From Alviniconcha marisindica (Eukaryota; Mollusca; Gastropoda; Provannidae): 64,000 bases of DNA. Of this stretch, positions 12,701-25,053 are shown one piece after another (the stretch's first letter is position 1; every line of letters begins with the position of its first letter). The stretch covers positions 156,336 to 220,335 of the forward strand of contig JABMCL010002678.1 of assembly GCA_018857735.1 (NCBI GenBank), read 5' to 3'. The position numbers were made by a program, and so were the translations under genes. The notes below the pieces were generated by a model, which saw only the letters and a program-made list of their open reading frames with translations, was not told the origin of the DNA and made no database searches.

Positions 12701-13255
12701 AACGCTGACGTAGGCAAAGACCTGCAAGTGGTGGCTGGTGTGGGTGTGGGGGCCCGGCCCATTTCCAACCCTTACCACTCCCTACCGCACAAAGCGCACA
12801 GTCACAGCCCCTCTGGGCCACACCACCCAGCAGGTCATCGTCGCCAGGTTTCTCATGGCGACAAACCTTCGCATGCCAACCCAGCCACGGTGCGGCTGAG
12901 GAACAAACCTCGCCCCCTCTCCGGAGGGCTGGTTGTGGAGCCTGGGCGGGATCCTGCCGACCCTGCAGCCGCTTTGCCGCAAAACAGCGTAGCACGCCGC
13001 CGTGTGAAAACCTTGCACTTGAAGAAGGGCCGACAGTCCTACCCGGACAGTGCCACCATGGCGGACAAGAAGGTGAACTGCGTGGACCTGGGGTTTGTGG
13101 AGCCTAGTCACGACTTGGGCAGAACTGTCGGCACAGACTCTGACGTGCACACCTTGCCTGCCAAGCGACGTGGGACTGACCGAAGCTGTGACAGAGCAGG
13201 TGTAGGTTCTGGGCCGTCAGGGTTTTTAGAAGGTCAGATGAGTAGCTATGTGTAG
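3643..13255 (+). CDS. VWC-domain single-pass membrane protein with PPxY tail, DGCR2/IDD-like (1015 aa, 4 exons)
   Basis: Exons are 3643-3712, 8066-8344, 9316-9447 and 10689-13255. All three introns are phase 1 and the total is 3048 nt, an exact number of codons. Order of parts: signal peptide (GGVFLLVVFTTLLSAHG, residues ~8-24); a Cys-rich VWC-type domain (~30-95) with CKICTC and the CC...C ending; two sequons near 121 and 124; a TM helix (~129-147) followed by RLRQRR; then an ~855-residue low-complexity cytoplasmic tail encoded by one exon. The tail has two PPxY motifs (~196-199 and 213-216), which in other proteins bind WW domains of NEDD4-type ligases, and Lys-rich stretches. An upstream in-frame ATG at 3628 is an alternative start. 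DGCR2 itself also has LDLa and C-type lectin domains; I see none here, so orthology is not certain. No enzymatic role is evident. Confidence 0.75.
3713..8065 (+). other. VWC-TM gene intron 1
   Basis: 4.35 kb, AT-rich, with a poly-G run at ~5402-5420, short CA tracts (~7456-7480) and no further exon that I can see. Missing LDLa or lectin exons of a canonical DGCR2 were looked for and not recognised. Confidence 0.6.
4253..4285. repeat. 33-bp exact duplicate, copy 2
   Basis: Second copy of the 33-bp element. The two copies sit on either side of the PXMP2/VWC promoter region, about 1.29 kb apart. Confidence 0.9.
8066..8344 (+). CDS. VWC-TM gene exon 2 (VWC domain)
   Basis: The acceptor is TTCTGTCACAG. 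Cysteine spacing fits a VWC fold: C..DSDGKVIPHGQNF...C.IC.C...C...C...C...CCQFTC. The donor is GTACGT at 8345, phase 1. Confidence 0.85.
8455..8990. repeat. ~52-bp minisatellite, 10 copies
   Basis: Unit CTGTCTAATTTATGGTCATA followed by AAAGTGCAGT, poly-T and GTGGTGCTTGCACTC, in intron 2 beginning about 110 bp after the VWC exon donor. Copies differ mainly in poly-T length. Confidence 0.95.
9316..9447 (+). CDS. VWC-TM gene exon 3 (transmembrane helix)
   Basis: Acceptor is TGGTTGCAG and donor is GTGAGT at 9448. It encodes an acidic juxtamembrane segment (DEEDNITN), a hydrophobic helix ending LLLFMV, and the basic stop-transfer HRLRQRR. Confidence 0.8.
9660..10180. repeat. TG and TCC/TTC simple repeats in intron 3
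   Basis: TG tract ~9680-9718, a short AT tract ~9840-9855, CATT repeats ~9958-10008 and a pyrimidine tract ~10010-10130. Confidence 0.85.
10170..10440. repeat. ~100-bp tandem repeat, 3 copies
   Basis: Unit contains CCCCGGTGATGTCCAACATGA and GGTCAGTTGAGTGCAGATAC. It ends about 250 bp before the exon 4 acceptor. Confidence 0.9.
10689..13255 (+). CDS. VWC-TM gene exon 4 (whole cytoplasmic tail and stop)
   Basis: The acceptor is CTGTCTGCAG. A 2567-nt open exon ends at TAG 13253-13255. It is GC-rich and rich in Ser/Pro/His, with the PPPYSPP and PPPYQELE motifs near its start. The long reading frames on other frames and strands here are shadows of it. Confidence 0.9.
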
Positions 13256-13477
13256 TAACTGTGCCTATATCATGTTAGGTCTTTGTCTTAAAACTGTTGT
13301 GCTGTTTTGTCCTCTTGCAGTGTTCCTTAGTACACTTTAGGCTCTGTGAGGTGATTCAAGCTATACACCGGTTGCTTTCGCCTCAGGGCTGTCTCAGTTT
13401 GACGAGAGATTGGTTTTGTTTTCCGTGAAAGTACGGGTATTTTTAGACAGAAAGCTGCTTTGCAGTTAGCATGTTAG

Positions 13478-13560
13478 ACAATAAAGAGATGAGTAATGTG
13501 GGCTTAATAAAGAGGTGAGCATGATGGGCTGAATAAAGAGGTAGTACAGTGGGCTTAAAT
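13478..13560 (+). terminator. triplicated polyadenylation signal of the VWC-TM gene
   Basis: AATAAA occurs at 13480, 13506 and 13532, each followed by GAG, in a ~26-bp tandem unit that also carries GATGGGCT or GTGGGCTT. It lies about 225 bp after the stop codon, a plausible 3'UTR end. Which signal is used cannot be told from sequence. Confidence 0.6.
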
Positions 13561-13812
13561 CTATGAGACAAAGAGTGAACTGCCGGGAGAGGGAAGGATG
13601 TCATGGACGTGTCCACAGTGCAGCTCATGGGGGCCTGTCTGCCCACAAAATGTGACTGTGCCATCAGGAGTAAATGGAAATTAGAGATGCACATGTGATA
13701 CACACATGCACTGCTCATTATGTTTTCTGTGCAAGTTTGTAATCAAAATCAGACGCTCAAGATGAAAATGGGATGCATTTTGTCAGATCATATGGCTCTC
13801 ACAAACGGCATC

Positions 13813-13864
<52 letters not shown>

Positions 13865-14954
13865 ATAATAAAGGTAGCCAGATAGGTGAACTATCAACCC
13901 ATGAAAGTTACTAAAATTAAAAGACAGACATTGTCTTGACATTTATTGATTTAAAATGGTTGTGTATCTCAACAACGGAGGTTGTTTTATTTTATTTTTT
14001 CTCTCCCTTTCATTACCTAGCCACCAACATTTTGTACTTGTGCCCATGTATACTACCACAGTGTCTGGACTACTGTGCAAATGAGTCATTTAAAACTTAT
14101 TGACCATTTACATTTCTCTTGTTTGAATGAGTTGTGTGTGAGTGTATTTGTTGTTGTTGTATGTTTTTTGTTTGTTTTTGCTTTGTTGTGGTGGTGTTAT
14201 TGTTGCTGGGTGTTTTTTTGTTTGTTTTGTGTGTGTGTGTGTTTGTTTTGGGGGTCAGGGCTGGGGCATGACTGTACATTTCCATTTTCCTTTTTGAGAA
14301 AAGATTGCAGTTTTTAGTCATTTTACCCATTTGCACAGTTTAACTGTTAACTACACGAATCAAAGGATACCTTTGTCAGCTAAAGCCAGTCATTGTTGTG
14401 ATTTAGTTGTGTGTTTTTTAATAATATAAACACTGATCAGATTTTTTGAATGACTTGGCTCTTAACAGAACCTTTTTAATGATGATATAAACACTGATCA
14501 GATATTCTGAATGACTTGGCTCTTAACAGAAATTTTTTGAAACATGTGAATCCTGAGGATTTTTGGGGGACAAAAGATTGTGATCTATAATTATGGACTG
14601 GCCATCAGTGACTGATTACTATGTGGTATTCTTTTGGGGGGTGATGAAGACTTTCATCTTTAAGTTTTTGTCCGTATTTATTATTGTTGTAATAATGGGA
14701 TGAGGTGAGGTGATTGATCTATATTCTACATCATGTGGATCACAACGTTGCAAGTGAAGAGTGTGAAATGCTGCAGCAGTATGTGTGTGGCCCTTGCATC
14801 CATTACAACTTACATTGACTTCAAAGCCCCTTCACTGGACTGGAGATTTTTTTGTGGCTGAAAGGTGTACTCGCGCACACCCACCTAAAATGGTCTGGGT
14901 CATGGATGTAATATATATATATATATGTCAGATCTACTTTCACTGTTTCAATGC

Positions 14955-15310
14955 TGTGCATTTTGGTGAGAAAAGAAAAAGCTGACGGATTTCAATTTTT
15001 TAAATATTTTTATTAAATTCCTCAACATGTACACTTTGCACAGCAATCAAGGGATTAATGTGCAGGTTCTGCCCATTAAAGCTTTTTGCACGTTGGTGAG
15101 AAAAGAAAAAGCTGACGGATTTCTATAAAAAATTTTTTAATTCTTCAGCATGTACACTTTGCACAGCAATCAAGGGATTAATGTGCAGGTTCTGCCCATT
15201 AGTCTAATGCTGTTTCGCTGTGTCAGTGTGTGGGACGGCAAAGGTGAGATTTTGCACAGCAGTCAAGGGATTAATGTGCAGGTACTGCCATTCAGTTTAA
15301 TGCCGTTTTG
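14955..15310. repeat. ~115-bp tandem repeat, 2 full copies and 1 partial
   Basis: Shared blocks are GGTGAGAAAAGAAAAAGCTG, CATGTACACTTTGCACAGCA and GGGATTAATGTGCAGGT. Confidence 0.9.
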
Positions 15311-16723
15311 CCCTTTCAGTGTGTGTGAGGGTAAAGACGCTGGTGGACTCCACCCTGACCAATGCCTTGGCAGTACAGAGATAATCAGGCTGGGAACTCC
15401 CTGGCATCAACCTCTAAGATCCCTCTCATTTGCTTCAGATAACTGAAAATGTTTATAGAACTTACTTAATATATATATTTATGTAGACAGCATTCAGGTG
15501 TATTTTTGATGAACATTGCAGTTCCTAAAACTCTGCTAGTCATGTTATCTTTCCAGGCTTAAAGGTCAGTCCATAGACATAGTCCTGAGTACTGTAAATT
15601 GTGTTATTGTTTATGATACTTGCGTTTTTAGACATAGTCCTGAGTACCATAAATTGTGTTATGTTATTGTTTATGGTATTTTTGTTGAGGAAGAGATCCA
15701 ACTCCAAGATTATTCTGCAAATAATGAATTTAAATTTTTTTTTTTTTTTTTTAATTCAGTTTTACCTCCTCAGGCAGGACCAGTCATATGTTTGACTTCG
15801 CGTATCTTCACCAGACTCGTGTTTTTCTTCACCAAGGATAATAATAATAGTTTAAATTTTTTATTTTTTATAATTTACAAAGCACAAAATCTTGTCTGGA
15901 AAGGCCATTCTTAGCACACACAGCCTCACAGGCACCTGTCTGCACACATGAGCACACAATACGCAACTTACGAACAACAAACAGGTAATGAAAATGGGCT
16001 TACAGTGGACAAAAATAGCGGCACAAGGCGGGGAAAATGGCAGGTCTGTAGGTTTGCTGTTTGGAAATATAAATATAATTTTCTTGCAGTTGCATTTCAA
16101 GACGTCCAGGGAAGGTTTCTTTCGGAGAGGGAGGGGAAAGTTGCAAGGGGGGTTGAAGACAAAATGCAGAAACAGTGTGGGAACCAACAGCAGAGAGTCT
16201 GGTATGAGGAATCTGGAGGCTGAGAGTATCAGAAGCAGAGTGGAGAGAATGGGAGGGTGTGTAAAGTTGAGGATAGTCACAGAGATAAGACAGAGCAATG
16301 CCAGTGATAATATTTAGTACTGTAGTAGAGGGTGTTTATCTTGTAGTTGTACTAAATTCTTTTTCAGGATTGGAACCCAGTGGAGAGATTGAAACAGGAA
16401 TATATAATGTGGTCAGTTTTTAAAAAAAATCAGTGTTTCCTAAACTTTTTTTTATTTGCCAGCATTTGCATCCACTTTCAGGGGAGGAGCTTGGGTGTTT
16501 AATTTTTTTAAATTATGAATGTGTGTTTGTTTTTATTCTGGTCAATTGTTCATCTCTGCAATGTATATTCTGTCACCTGTAGATCACTGAAATATTTGTA
16601 TGTTATGTGGGGTCTCAACTTTAACCTGAAAGTATCTTTGAACTGCTTGAGTGCAGCATTTTAAGTCCTGTATTCAACTATAAAAGCAGGACTGCAGCCG
16701 TAAATGCATTATGTAAGATGGTG

Positions 16724-16782
<59 letters not shown>

Positions 16783-19266
16783 TTTATTACTTTATTTTTT
16801 ATTTTTTACAGCACTTTGGTACTCTTTAGTGCTTGAAGTAAAAGCATATCACCCCTCTGCATAGCTTGGCATATTACATGTGTGGGTGTTTATGTGTGTT
16901 ATTACTGATGCCAACACCTTCCCTTTTCACCATTGCATGCATTGAAAACATTTGCCTGCAAGATTGGTCAGGCTGTATGATTTGACTGTTGGCTCATATG
17001 TGTACATGTGGTTCAGACACATTTGACAGAGACTTCAGCTTTGTGTAAGGACGAATGATTTTGGTGTGATTCCTGAAGATTTTGTTCCATCAGAGACAGT
17101 GCTGTTGTTAAGCGGCAAAATGTAGCTAGGGCAAAAGTATTGTTCAGCTGAATTAAAGGTGCAATCATTGTTTGGGGTTTGTTGATGTGTTGGAACAGTC
17201 AACAGTTCAGGTTTATTACTTGAATTTGATAGGTGAATATGAATGGGTGAATGTTTTCAAAAGTTTTCCTGATTAGGTTGAACAAACTCAATTCAACTGA
17301 GTGGGTAAATGTTGTCCAGCATTTCTTTAAATCAGGTCAGAGTTCTTATGTGATGTGTTTCAGACTGAATCATTTGCATATAATAACTTCGCGTCTTCCT
17401 GGTTCTTGCCAGTAACCACTTTCACTAAGGGTACAGTTGTGTGCTGTATATGGAACATGTAATTGTCAGGATTCTGTGATTTGTTCTGTACTGTGTCCTC
17501 TTCTCTTCATCAGACAAGAGTTTAATGTGTACATTCATTCATTCGCTTCTGCTGTTCTTGCAGTTTGTTTGCATTATTTATGTCGAGCATGAACAAAATA
17601 ATTATATATCGGATACCCCAACCAGTTACTTGCTTTTTATCTTTTCTTCTTCAGTTATCTGCTTGCTTTACCCTGCAAATCAAAATGTGAATTAAGGCAC
17701 CAGATTTCTGTTTCTATTCCCCAATAATCCCCAAACTAGGCTGAATGTAGAGCACTGGGGAAAAAAACCTGTTCTCTGTAGCACATGTGAGTTTTGGGGG
17801 CTGCTTGAATGTGATCCAAGTTACCTGCCATTGTGAGCAAAAGGATGTGAAAAAGGAAATGGTGTCTGGATTTTTGTTTTGTTTCATTGTTATTTTCACG
17901 TGGTTTTTGTTGTTTATTGAATAGTTTATAGCCTTTTACTTGAAAATGTTATAAATTTATATCGCCAAGATATAATCTCATTCAAGACACTGGGCTTTCT
18001 TCGTATACACGTCTTTGCTGAAATGAAAGGTAGTTGAATAGGTTTTATTTGAAACTTTGCAGTCCTTTATTCACACTGTCACAGTGTGGAAGTGTGGTTT
18101 TGGGTTGTTATTTTTATTGTTATAATATGATTGAGACTTTTAGTATTTCCTTATATATATTATTATACTTGATACTGTAGACCTCTGTGAAAGATTGTTC
18201 CTCACATCTGTTACTGTAGTTGCCCTGATATAACCATGATGGTGGACTGGGCGTAAAACACCAAGTTACTTACCATGTGTTACTGTAGACTACTGTAAAG
18301 GATTGTTCCTCACATCTGTTACTGTAGACCACTGTGAAAGATTGTTCCTGACGTCTCTTGGGTACAAACCTGTTTTGCACAAACACAGGCGTTGTGCTGG
18401 CCTGGTGGGCATGAGGCCAGTCATAGCCCAGGGTGATTGCACTGATCTTCGTAGTGCATTAGTACGAACGCAATGACAATCAGCCAGCATTGAACCAACC
18501 ACGGTGAACAACAGACCGAGTGATAACTGGCTGGACCAGCACTAAGCGGCTTCAACCAGCACTAGCGGTGACAGGGAATCAAGGGAAGGGATTATATGGC
18601 TTTGTGTGTCGTGAAACTGCTTACTCTCATTGTTTCACTAAGAGCGACTGTCATTGGAACAAAAAAAACAGCATGAACCTTTATATGGAATGGAATCTGC
18701 AACCTGCTGATTGATGGGTGTTTAGAGTGGAATCTGCAACATACTAATCAGCTGGTATATCAAATAGACTCTGCAGTGTGCTATTAGCAGGTACTGGAAT
18801 GAAATCAGCAGTATGCTGATCAGTTTGTATTTGGAATGGTGTCAGTGACCTGTGTATGTACTATGGTAATTAATTGGTATTTGGAATGGAATCGGCAACA
18901 GTGATTTGATCAACTGGTGTATTGAACAGAATCTACAATGTACTGATCAACTGATATAGCTTTGATTCTTGTTTGAGCTGCAGCTGTACAGATGAAAATC
19001 TTGTCAGATGGAACCAACAGCATTCTTGGATTGGAATCTGCTACATAATGATCATTTGGTGTAGCTTCAGCAACTATATAAATCTCATCAGATTAGGTTG
19101 TGGCTCATGTAAGGACACCTTTTTTTGTGTGTGTGTGTGTGTAAGTGTTTACTGATTGATGATGTTTAGACTTTCACAGTGAGAGAGACCACTCCACGTT
19201 TAAGGCCAGTCATGGAGTTGGACACTTACTAATGACCTCTTCTCAGTCAGACCAGCCCCACTCCCA

Positions 19267-19312
<46 letters not shown>

Positions 19313-19689
19313 GGGGGGTGGTCAGAAGCTAAAAGAAAGTGGTGGAATCATTTGACTATATCCATAAAATATGTGTACAGCTTTTTTGGTTTTTTCTCAT
19401 GTTGCCAGCAACACTTTTATATTTTTTATTTTTAACACTTATTTTACAGACATGTGATCACTCATTCATAAGAGGCTGCGTGTGTATTATATACATGTGT
19501 ACGTGTGGTTGTGTTTGAAGCTTGCAGTGTGTGGGTGTTTGTGTATTATTAAATTCTACTAATTGCTGTTTTTAATAGATGCTACTTCTTTTAATAGTTT
19601 TATATAATATATAGTTTTTGTCTCTGCCAAGTTCAAGAATTTTTCTCTGCTGAAAACGTATGCACAGGCACTTTTTATAATGACAAACA

Positions 19690-19915
19690 TTTTACAGGTT
19701 CTTTTCAAAGCAAAACAAAATTTAAACATACATGATACTGCACAGATTTGGCTTTTTGTTAGATTACTAAAGGAATTGATGTGTATGTATTTCACTTAAC
19801 ATTTTTCTTTCTTTTTTCAAAGCAAAACAAAATCTAAACATACAAATACTGCACATATTTGGCTTTTTGTTAGATTACTGAAGGAATTGATGTGCATATA
19901 TTTCAGTTAACATTT
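19690..19915. repeat. ~110-bp direct duplication
   Basis: Two copies of a block from TTCAAAGCAAAACAAAAT to TTTGTTAGATTACT and GGAATTGATGTG, with small differences. Confidence 0.9.
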
Positions 19916-20589
19916 TTTACCCTTTAATCTTCTGTCTTGAAACTCATCTGAGGTAACTCTGTTCTGTTGACAGACTGTTATAATCCAGTTACTGTCCTTT
20001 AGCAAGCATAGAAAAAGTGAGATGCTTTCATTTGAAACATGTTCCAGACTTTGATTCCAGCAGTGGCTGGCAAACTGGCATTTGTTAGATCTAATCAGGA
20101 GCTCTAACAATCAAAAATGTATCCTTTTCTTGTGGAATATGTCTGAATGAAGCATTTGTGAGATGGTGTGCTGATGTATTTGTTGACCAGTGACTACATG
20201 ATACCAAAAGCTGTGTGTGTTAATTGCCAGTCCTGTCTGACTACTGCCAACTTGTGTGGTGCATTTTCTGCATTATGATACACACACTTACACCAACAGG
20301 TCTGCAGGTGGACTTTCTATTTATTACTATTATGCAGTAGTTTGTGACTTTCATCTTCATCTGTGGAACCAGTAAATTCATTTCACCAAAAAGTCAAATG
20401 CATTTGTTGTTATGTGTGTTTTGAGTAGGGGAGGGGTACACACACACACACACAACCTTCCTGAAGTCACTATGTCACAGCTCTTACAAAAACAAAATGC
20501 TCATGTAAATGGACATTCACACAAACAAATTATCTGATAACTGCTGGAGTTTAATTTCCAAGCACATCATTTCAATACAAATCATAAAC

Positions 20590-20591
<2 letters not shown>

Positions 20592-20641
<50 letters not shown>

Positions 20642-20648
20642 ATATATA
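20592..20648. repeat. (AT)n microsatellite
   Basis: Pure AT dinucleotide tract with one phase break. A similar tract lies at about 26349-26409. Confidence 0.95.
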
Positions 20649-21089
20649 AATCCAACAAATGGTGCTGGACCTTTCTAGTTATTCTGTTTATAATAAAATA
20701 CTACCATAATCACCACACACACAAAAATGGAGGCGAACAAACAACAACACTACTTTCAACCTTAAACAAGATTCTAATGTAGCCTTTTTTCTGGCGTGTG
20801 CAATAAACAATAAGGCCTTTTCGAAACAAAAGTTTCAATTTCACATTCATACAGGCCAAGATATTGCAAACAATGGTCTGGGAGCAGTCATTAGTGTTGC
20901 AAGAACAAAACAGGCAGCATAAACGAAATTTCCTTGGGAAAACTGTAGCTTGCCTGCAAAAAACAAGTCTTTCAATCGCCCATCACTGGGTACAGACTCC
21001 CCCGTCTCACTTCTTGGGATTTCTATGAAAACTGGGGAGACAACTTGGCACTGACGCACTCTGTCCTGACTCCTCCATTTTCCAAACGC

Positions 21090-21915
21090 CACCAGGGGAG
21101 GAAGGCAACAGGTGTTAGAGGAAGAAAAGGCAACAGGTCATCCTACAGGAAGGAGAGGCAACAGATCATCCTACAGGAAGGAAAAGCAACAGGTCAAGGA
21201 CATACTACAGGAAGGAAAGGCAACAGGTCAGGGTCATACTACAGGAAGGAAAGGCAACAGGTGAAACTACCAAAAGGAAAGGCAATAGGTTGTACTACGG
21301 GAAGGAAAGGAAACAGGTCATACTACAGGAAGGAAAGGTAACAGGTCAAGGTCATACTGCAGGAAGGAAAGGCAACAGGTTGTACTACAGGAAGGAAAGA
21401 CAACAGGTCAAGGTCATACTATAGGAAGGAAATGCAACAGGTCACGGTCATACTACAGGAAGGAAGGCAACAGGTCACACTACAGGAAGAAAAGGCAACA
21501 GGTCATACTACAGGAAGGAAAGGCAACAGGTCAAGGTCATACTACAGGAAGGAAAGGCAACAGGTCAAGATCATACTACGGGAAGGAAAGACAACAGGTC
21601 ATCCTACAGGAAGGAAAGGCAACACTGAACAGGTCAAGGTCATACTACAGGAAGGAAAGGCAACAGGTCTATACCACAGGAAGGAATGGCAACAGGTCAT
21701 ACTACAGGATGGAAAGGCAAACAAGTGATACTACAGGAAGTAAAGGCAACAGATCATACTACAGGAAGGTAAGGCAACAGGTCAAGGTCATACTACAGGA
21801 AGGAAAGGCAACAGGTCATACTACAGGAAGGAAAGGCAACGGATCCTACTACAGGAAGGAAAGGCAACAGGTCATCCTACAGGATGGAAAGGAAACAGGT
21901 CACACTACAGGGAAG
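21090..21915. repeat. ~30-bp minisatellite (GGAAAGGCAACAGGTCATACTACA), ~25 copies
   Basis: Core AGGAAGGAAAGGCAACAGG plus TCATACTAC, with an optional TCAAGG insert giving two unit lengths. Open in one frame by repetition only. Confidence 0.95.
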
Positions 21916-21999
21916 GCAGCTAACAGCTGTTGCTGTCACAATATCACAAGACAAACGATAAAGAAAATGTTTCGTCAGTTGATGTGCTCATTGGCTAAG

Positions 22000-22560
22000 A
22001 TAACAGACCTTGTCATGGTGACTGCAGATTGCACAAAGTTGATATGAATGCACAGAGGATAAGATGACACACCTTGTGAGGGTGTCTGAAGATTGCAGAA
22101 CGCTGAGGAAATGCACACTAGGTAAGATGACAGACCATGTCAGTGTCGATTGCAAATTGCACGGTTTAATGTACGCTGGACAAGATGGTAGGCATGTGAC
22201 TGGTATGAAGGCTGTAAAACAAAACTGGTAGATTTCAATGCACTTTGTATAAGATGACAGACCTTGCATGGTGACTTGAGACTGCAGAAAGTTGACTTTA
22301 ATGCCCACTGTACAATATGACAGTCACTGCTATGGTGACTTCACACTGCAGACAGTTAACATTGCTGCACACTGGATTATGGATAAGATGGCAGACGATG
22401 CTACGTTGATTACTGACTCCAGAAAGTCACACTAGATGACAGGCCTTGTCAAATGACTGATGACCACAGAAGGCTGAGCTAAAAGACACATTAGATTGTC
22501 TAACACAGACCTTGTTGGGGTGACTGAAGATTCAGAAAGTTGATTGTCACACACCTTTGA
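22000..22560. repeat. degenerate ~60-100-bp repeats
   Basis: Recurring AAGATGACAGACCTTGT, GGTGACT, GATTGCAGAAAGTTGA blocks with variable spacing. Confidence 0.75.
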
Positions 22561-23699
22561 CAGTAATTAGATTTTGACATCCTGTCAACCACAGGATCAC
22601 CTCAGGATGATCAAACTCTGTCATAAGCAATGCCCATTTCAAACCTTTTCTCATACATGTAAATCCTTCCTCAAGTCAAACCTACAAAATCTATCCTTAC
22701 ACAGATACAAAATAAAACACACAAACATCAAACACAAATTGTCAAGAGTTAGTCCCTTCAATACTGCCCTTGTTTAAAATTTTAGAAAGCATACAAGACT
22801 AGGACATGTTGGAATCACTGAACATTCTGTTAGACCGACCAATATCAGATAACAGTTTTGTTTTGTTTTTTAAAGGAAGGGACAGAAACAACAAAATAAA
22901 GATTTTATATAAATGCATAATGGCAAATACCAGTGCCATATAGCAGCAAACTGCACTTCCCAAATACCATTCACCAACTAATATCTCCGAGCTGCTCAAC
23001 CAGAGCCATATAGAAAAGTCTATCTCCTAACAAAACGTATTGCAGAATGTTTTTTGGAAAAATGTCATGAGAATGGACCATTATGTAGCACAAAACAAAC
23101 AAGACAGAAAAAGCAACAAACAAGAGAGAAGATAGAAAAGGGGAATCACATGACGGCCCCAAATTCCAGACAGGAAGATGATATGGAGGTGGCGGAGGGG
23201 AACATGATGACAGACCTTGCAGGTGGGGGGTGGGTGGGGGGTTGGGATTGTAGATTGCAGAAAGCTGTGGTTAACGCAAACTCCAAGCATCAGTTTATGA
23301 CATCCTTCCTCCAACAACTGCCAAAATTAGCTACATCATAGGGAGACCTATGATTGCTCAAATGGCAGTACGTCTGCACACACGGACAATTCAAACTATA
23401 TCAGGCCTCATTTATCTAATAACCACTCACAGTGCTTACGCCAGCACAAATAAAATCAAAATCATTAGAATCAAGATCAAATATACTTTTACCCGGGGTG
23501 AATGTGCCCGATGTTTACGCGTGTGTTCCAACAGTCTTAGTGCCCAAACCATTTGCCTATTTTACTGGGGGTGCTGATAGCATGAGACCTGCAGGGGCAA
23601 TTTTGGTAGCAAGATGTGCAAAGATAAGGAGTGCTCCGTCAATGGCATGACCAAGTTTGAAGGCAGGGTGCCGGAAAGTGAGGCTTGGAATGTGAGGTC

Positions 23700-24490
23700 A
23701 ATGCACACACTGGATAAGGGACAAAGTGACAGACCATGTCATAGACCATGTCAGAATGACAGACTATGTCAGAGCAGGGTGACAGATCATGTCAGGGTGA
23801 CAGACCATGTCAGGGTGATAGGCCATGTCAGGATGATTAATGCGCAGTGGGTGAAATAACAGACCATGTCAGGGTGACAGACCATATCAGAGTGACAAAA
23901 CCATGTCAGGGTGATAGACCATGTCTGAGTGACAGACCATGTCAAGATGATTGGCTATGTCGGAGTGACAGACCATGTCAGGGTGACAGACCATGTCAGG
24001 ATAATTAATGCCCAGTGGGTGAAATAACAGACTATGTTAGGGTGACAGACCATGTCAGGGTGATAGACCATGTCAGAGTGACAAAACCATGTCAGAGTGA
24101 GACTATGTCAGGGTGACAGACCATGTCAGGGTGACAGATGAGTGACAGACCATGTCAGGGTGACAGACCGTATCAGGGTGATTAATGCCCAGAGGGTGAA
24201 ATAACAGACCACGTTAGGGTGACAGACCATGTCAGGGTGATAGACCATGTCAGAGTGACAGACTATGTCAGGGTGACAGACTACGTCAGGGTGACAGACC
24301 ATGTTAGGGTGATTAATGCCCAGTGGGTGAAATAACAGACCATGTCAGGGAGATTAATGCACAGTGGGTAAGATAACAGACCATGTCAGGGAGATTAATG
24401 CACAGTGGGTAAGATAACAGACCATGTCAGGGAGATTAATGCACAGTGGGTAAGATAACAGACCATGTCAGGGTGATTGCAGAAAGTAAA
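23700..24490. repeat. 17-18-bp minisatellite GACAGACCATGTCAGGGT with a longer variant unit
   Basis: Dozens of copies. At its right end a ~49-bp higher-order unit (GATTAATGCACAGTGGGTAA plus GATAACAGACCATGTCAGGGA) is repeated nearly identically four times. Confidence 0.95.
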
Positions 24491-25053
24491 TATTAATGGT
24501 GCTGTTGCACACCATCACAATTGTATGAGAATTGTCACAGAGGATTTTTCACTGGAAAGTATTTATCACAGACCTCAGAAGCTGCCTATTCCACACAAGT
24601 GACACTAAATGCACTAATAGGCACTTTCTAATATCACTGGAAATACGATAACACATAACAAAAATATATCAAAACACGCATACTACAGTGACAAAAATGC
24701 TGCAAAAAAAGTGCAGTTTCAAAGCATTTGAATATAGAAACATGCAATTTCAGTGAGACTGTGCAGCATATAAAAAAAATAATGCTATTAAAATGTGTAC
24801 CATGTAAAAAAATACAAGCAATACAAATAAAAACGATGGTAAGAAATATCTACATAAGAGGACAGATATCATTTGGGAAAATATGTTCCATAAGAACAAC
24901 ATTTCACAAAGTACAATCAATCATTTCCTTTACAAAACATAATGCTATAAACTATTTTGAGCAATATTTGTTGATATTGCAAGAAAATACAAACACCGAT
25001 TTAACATACGATAAGGTAGATTTTGTGTGCACATACACTTAATACTTTGGGGA

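Larger units (their letters stand above)
13561..20450. other. AT-rich non-coding flank (possible long 3'UTR)
   Basis: No conserved coding exon recognised. Holds TG tracts (13816-13860, 16731-16775, 19271-19311), a duplicated ~65-bp segment at 14415-14535, ~110-bp repeats at 14955-15310, a ~39-bp duplication at 15570-15675, degenerate ~70-bp repeats at 18170-18360 and 18690-19060, and a duplicated ~110-bp segment at 19690-19915. It may be 3'UTR if distal poly(A) sites are used. Confidence 0.5.

Noticed and set aside
20847..21092. 81-codon minus-strand frame as a calpain 3' exon
   Set aside because: No EF-hand, C2 or calpain similarity, and no supported splice link to exon 11.
23700..24490. 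CRISPR-like array
   Set aside because: Direct repeats without unique spacers, in an intron-bearing animal genome; it is a minisatellite.
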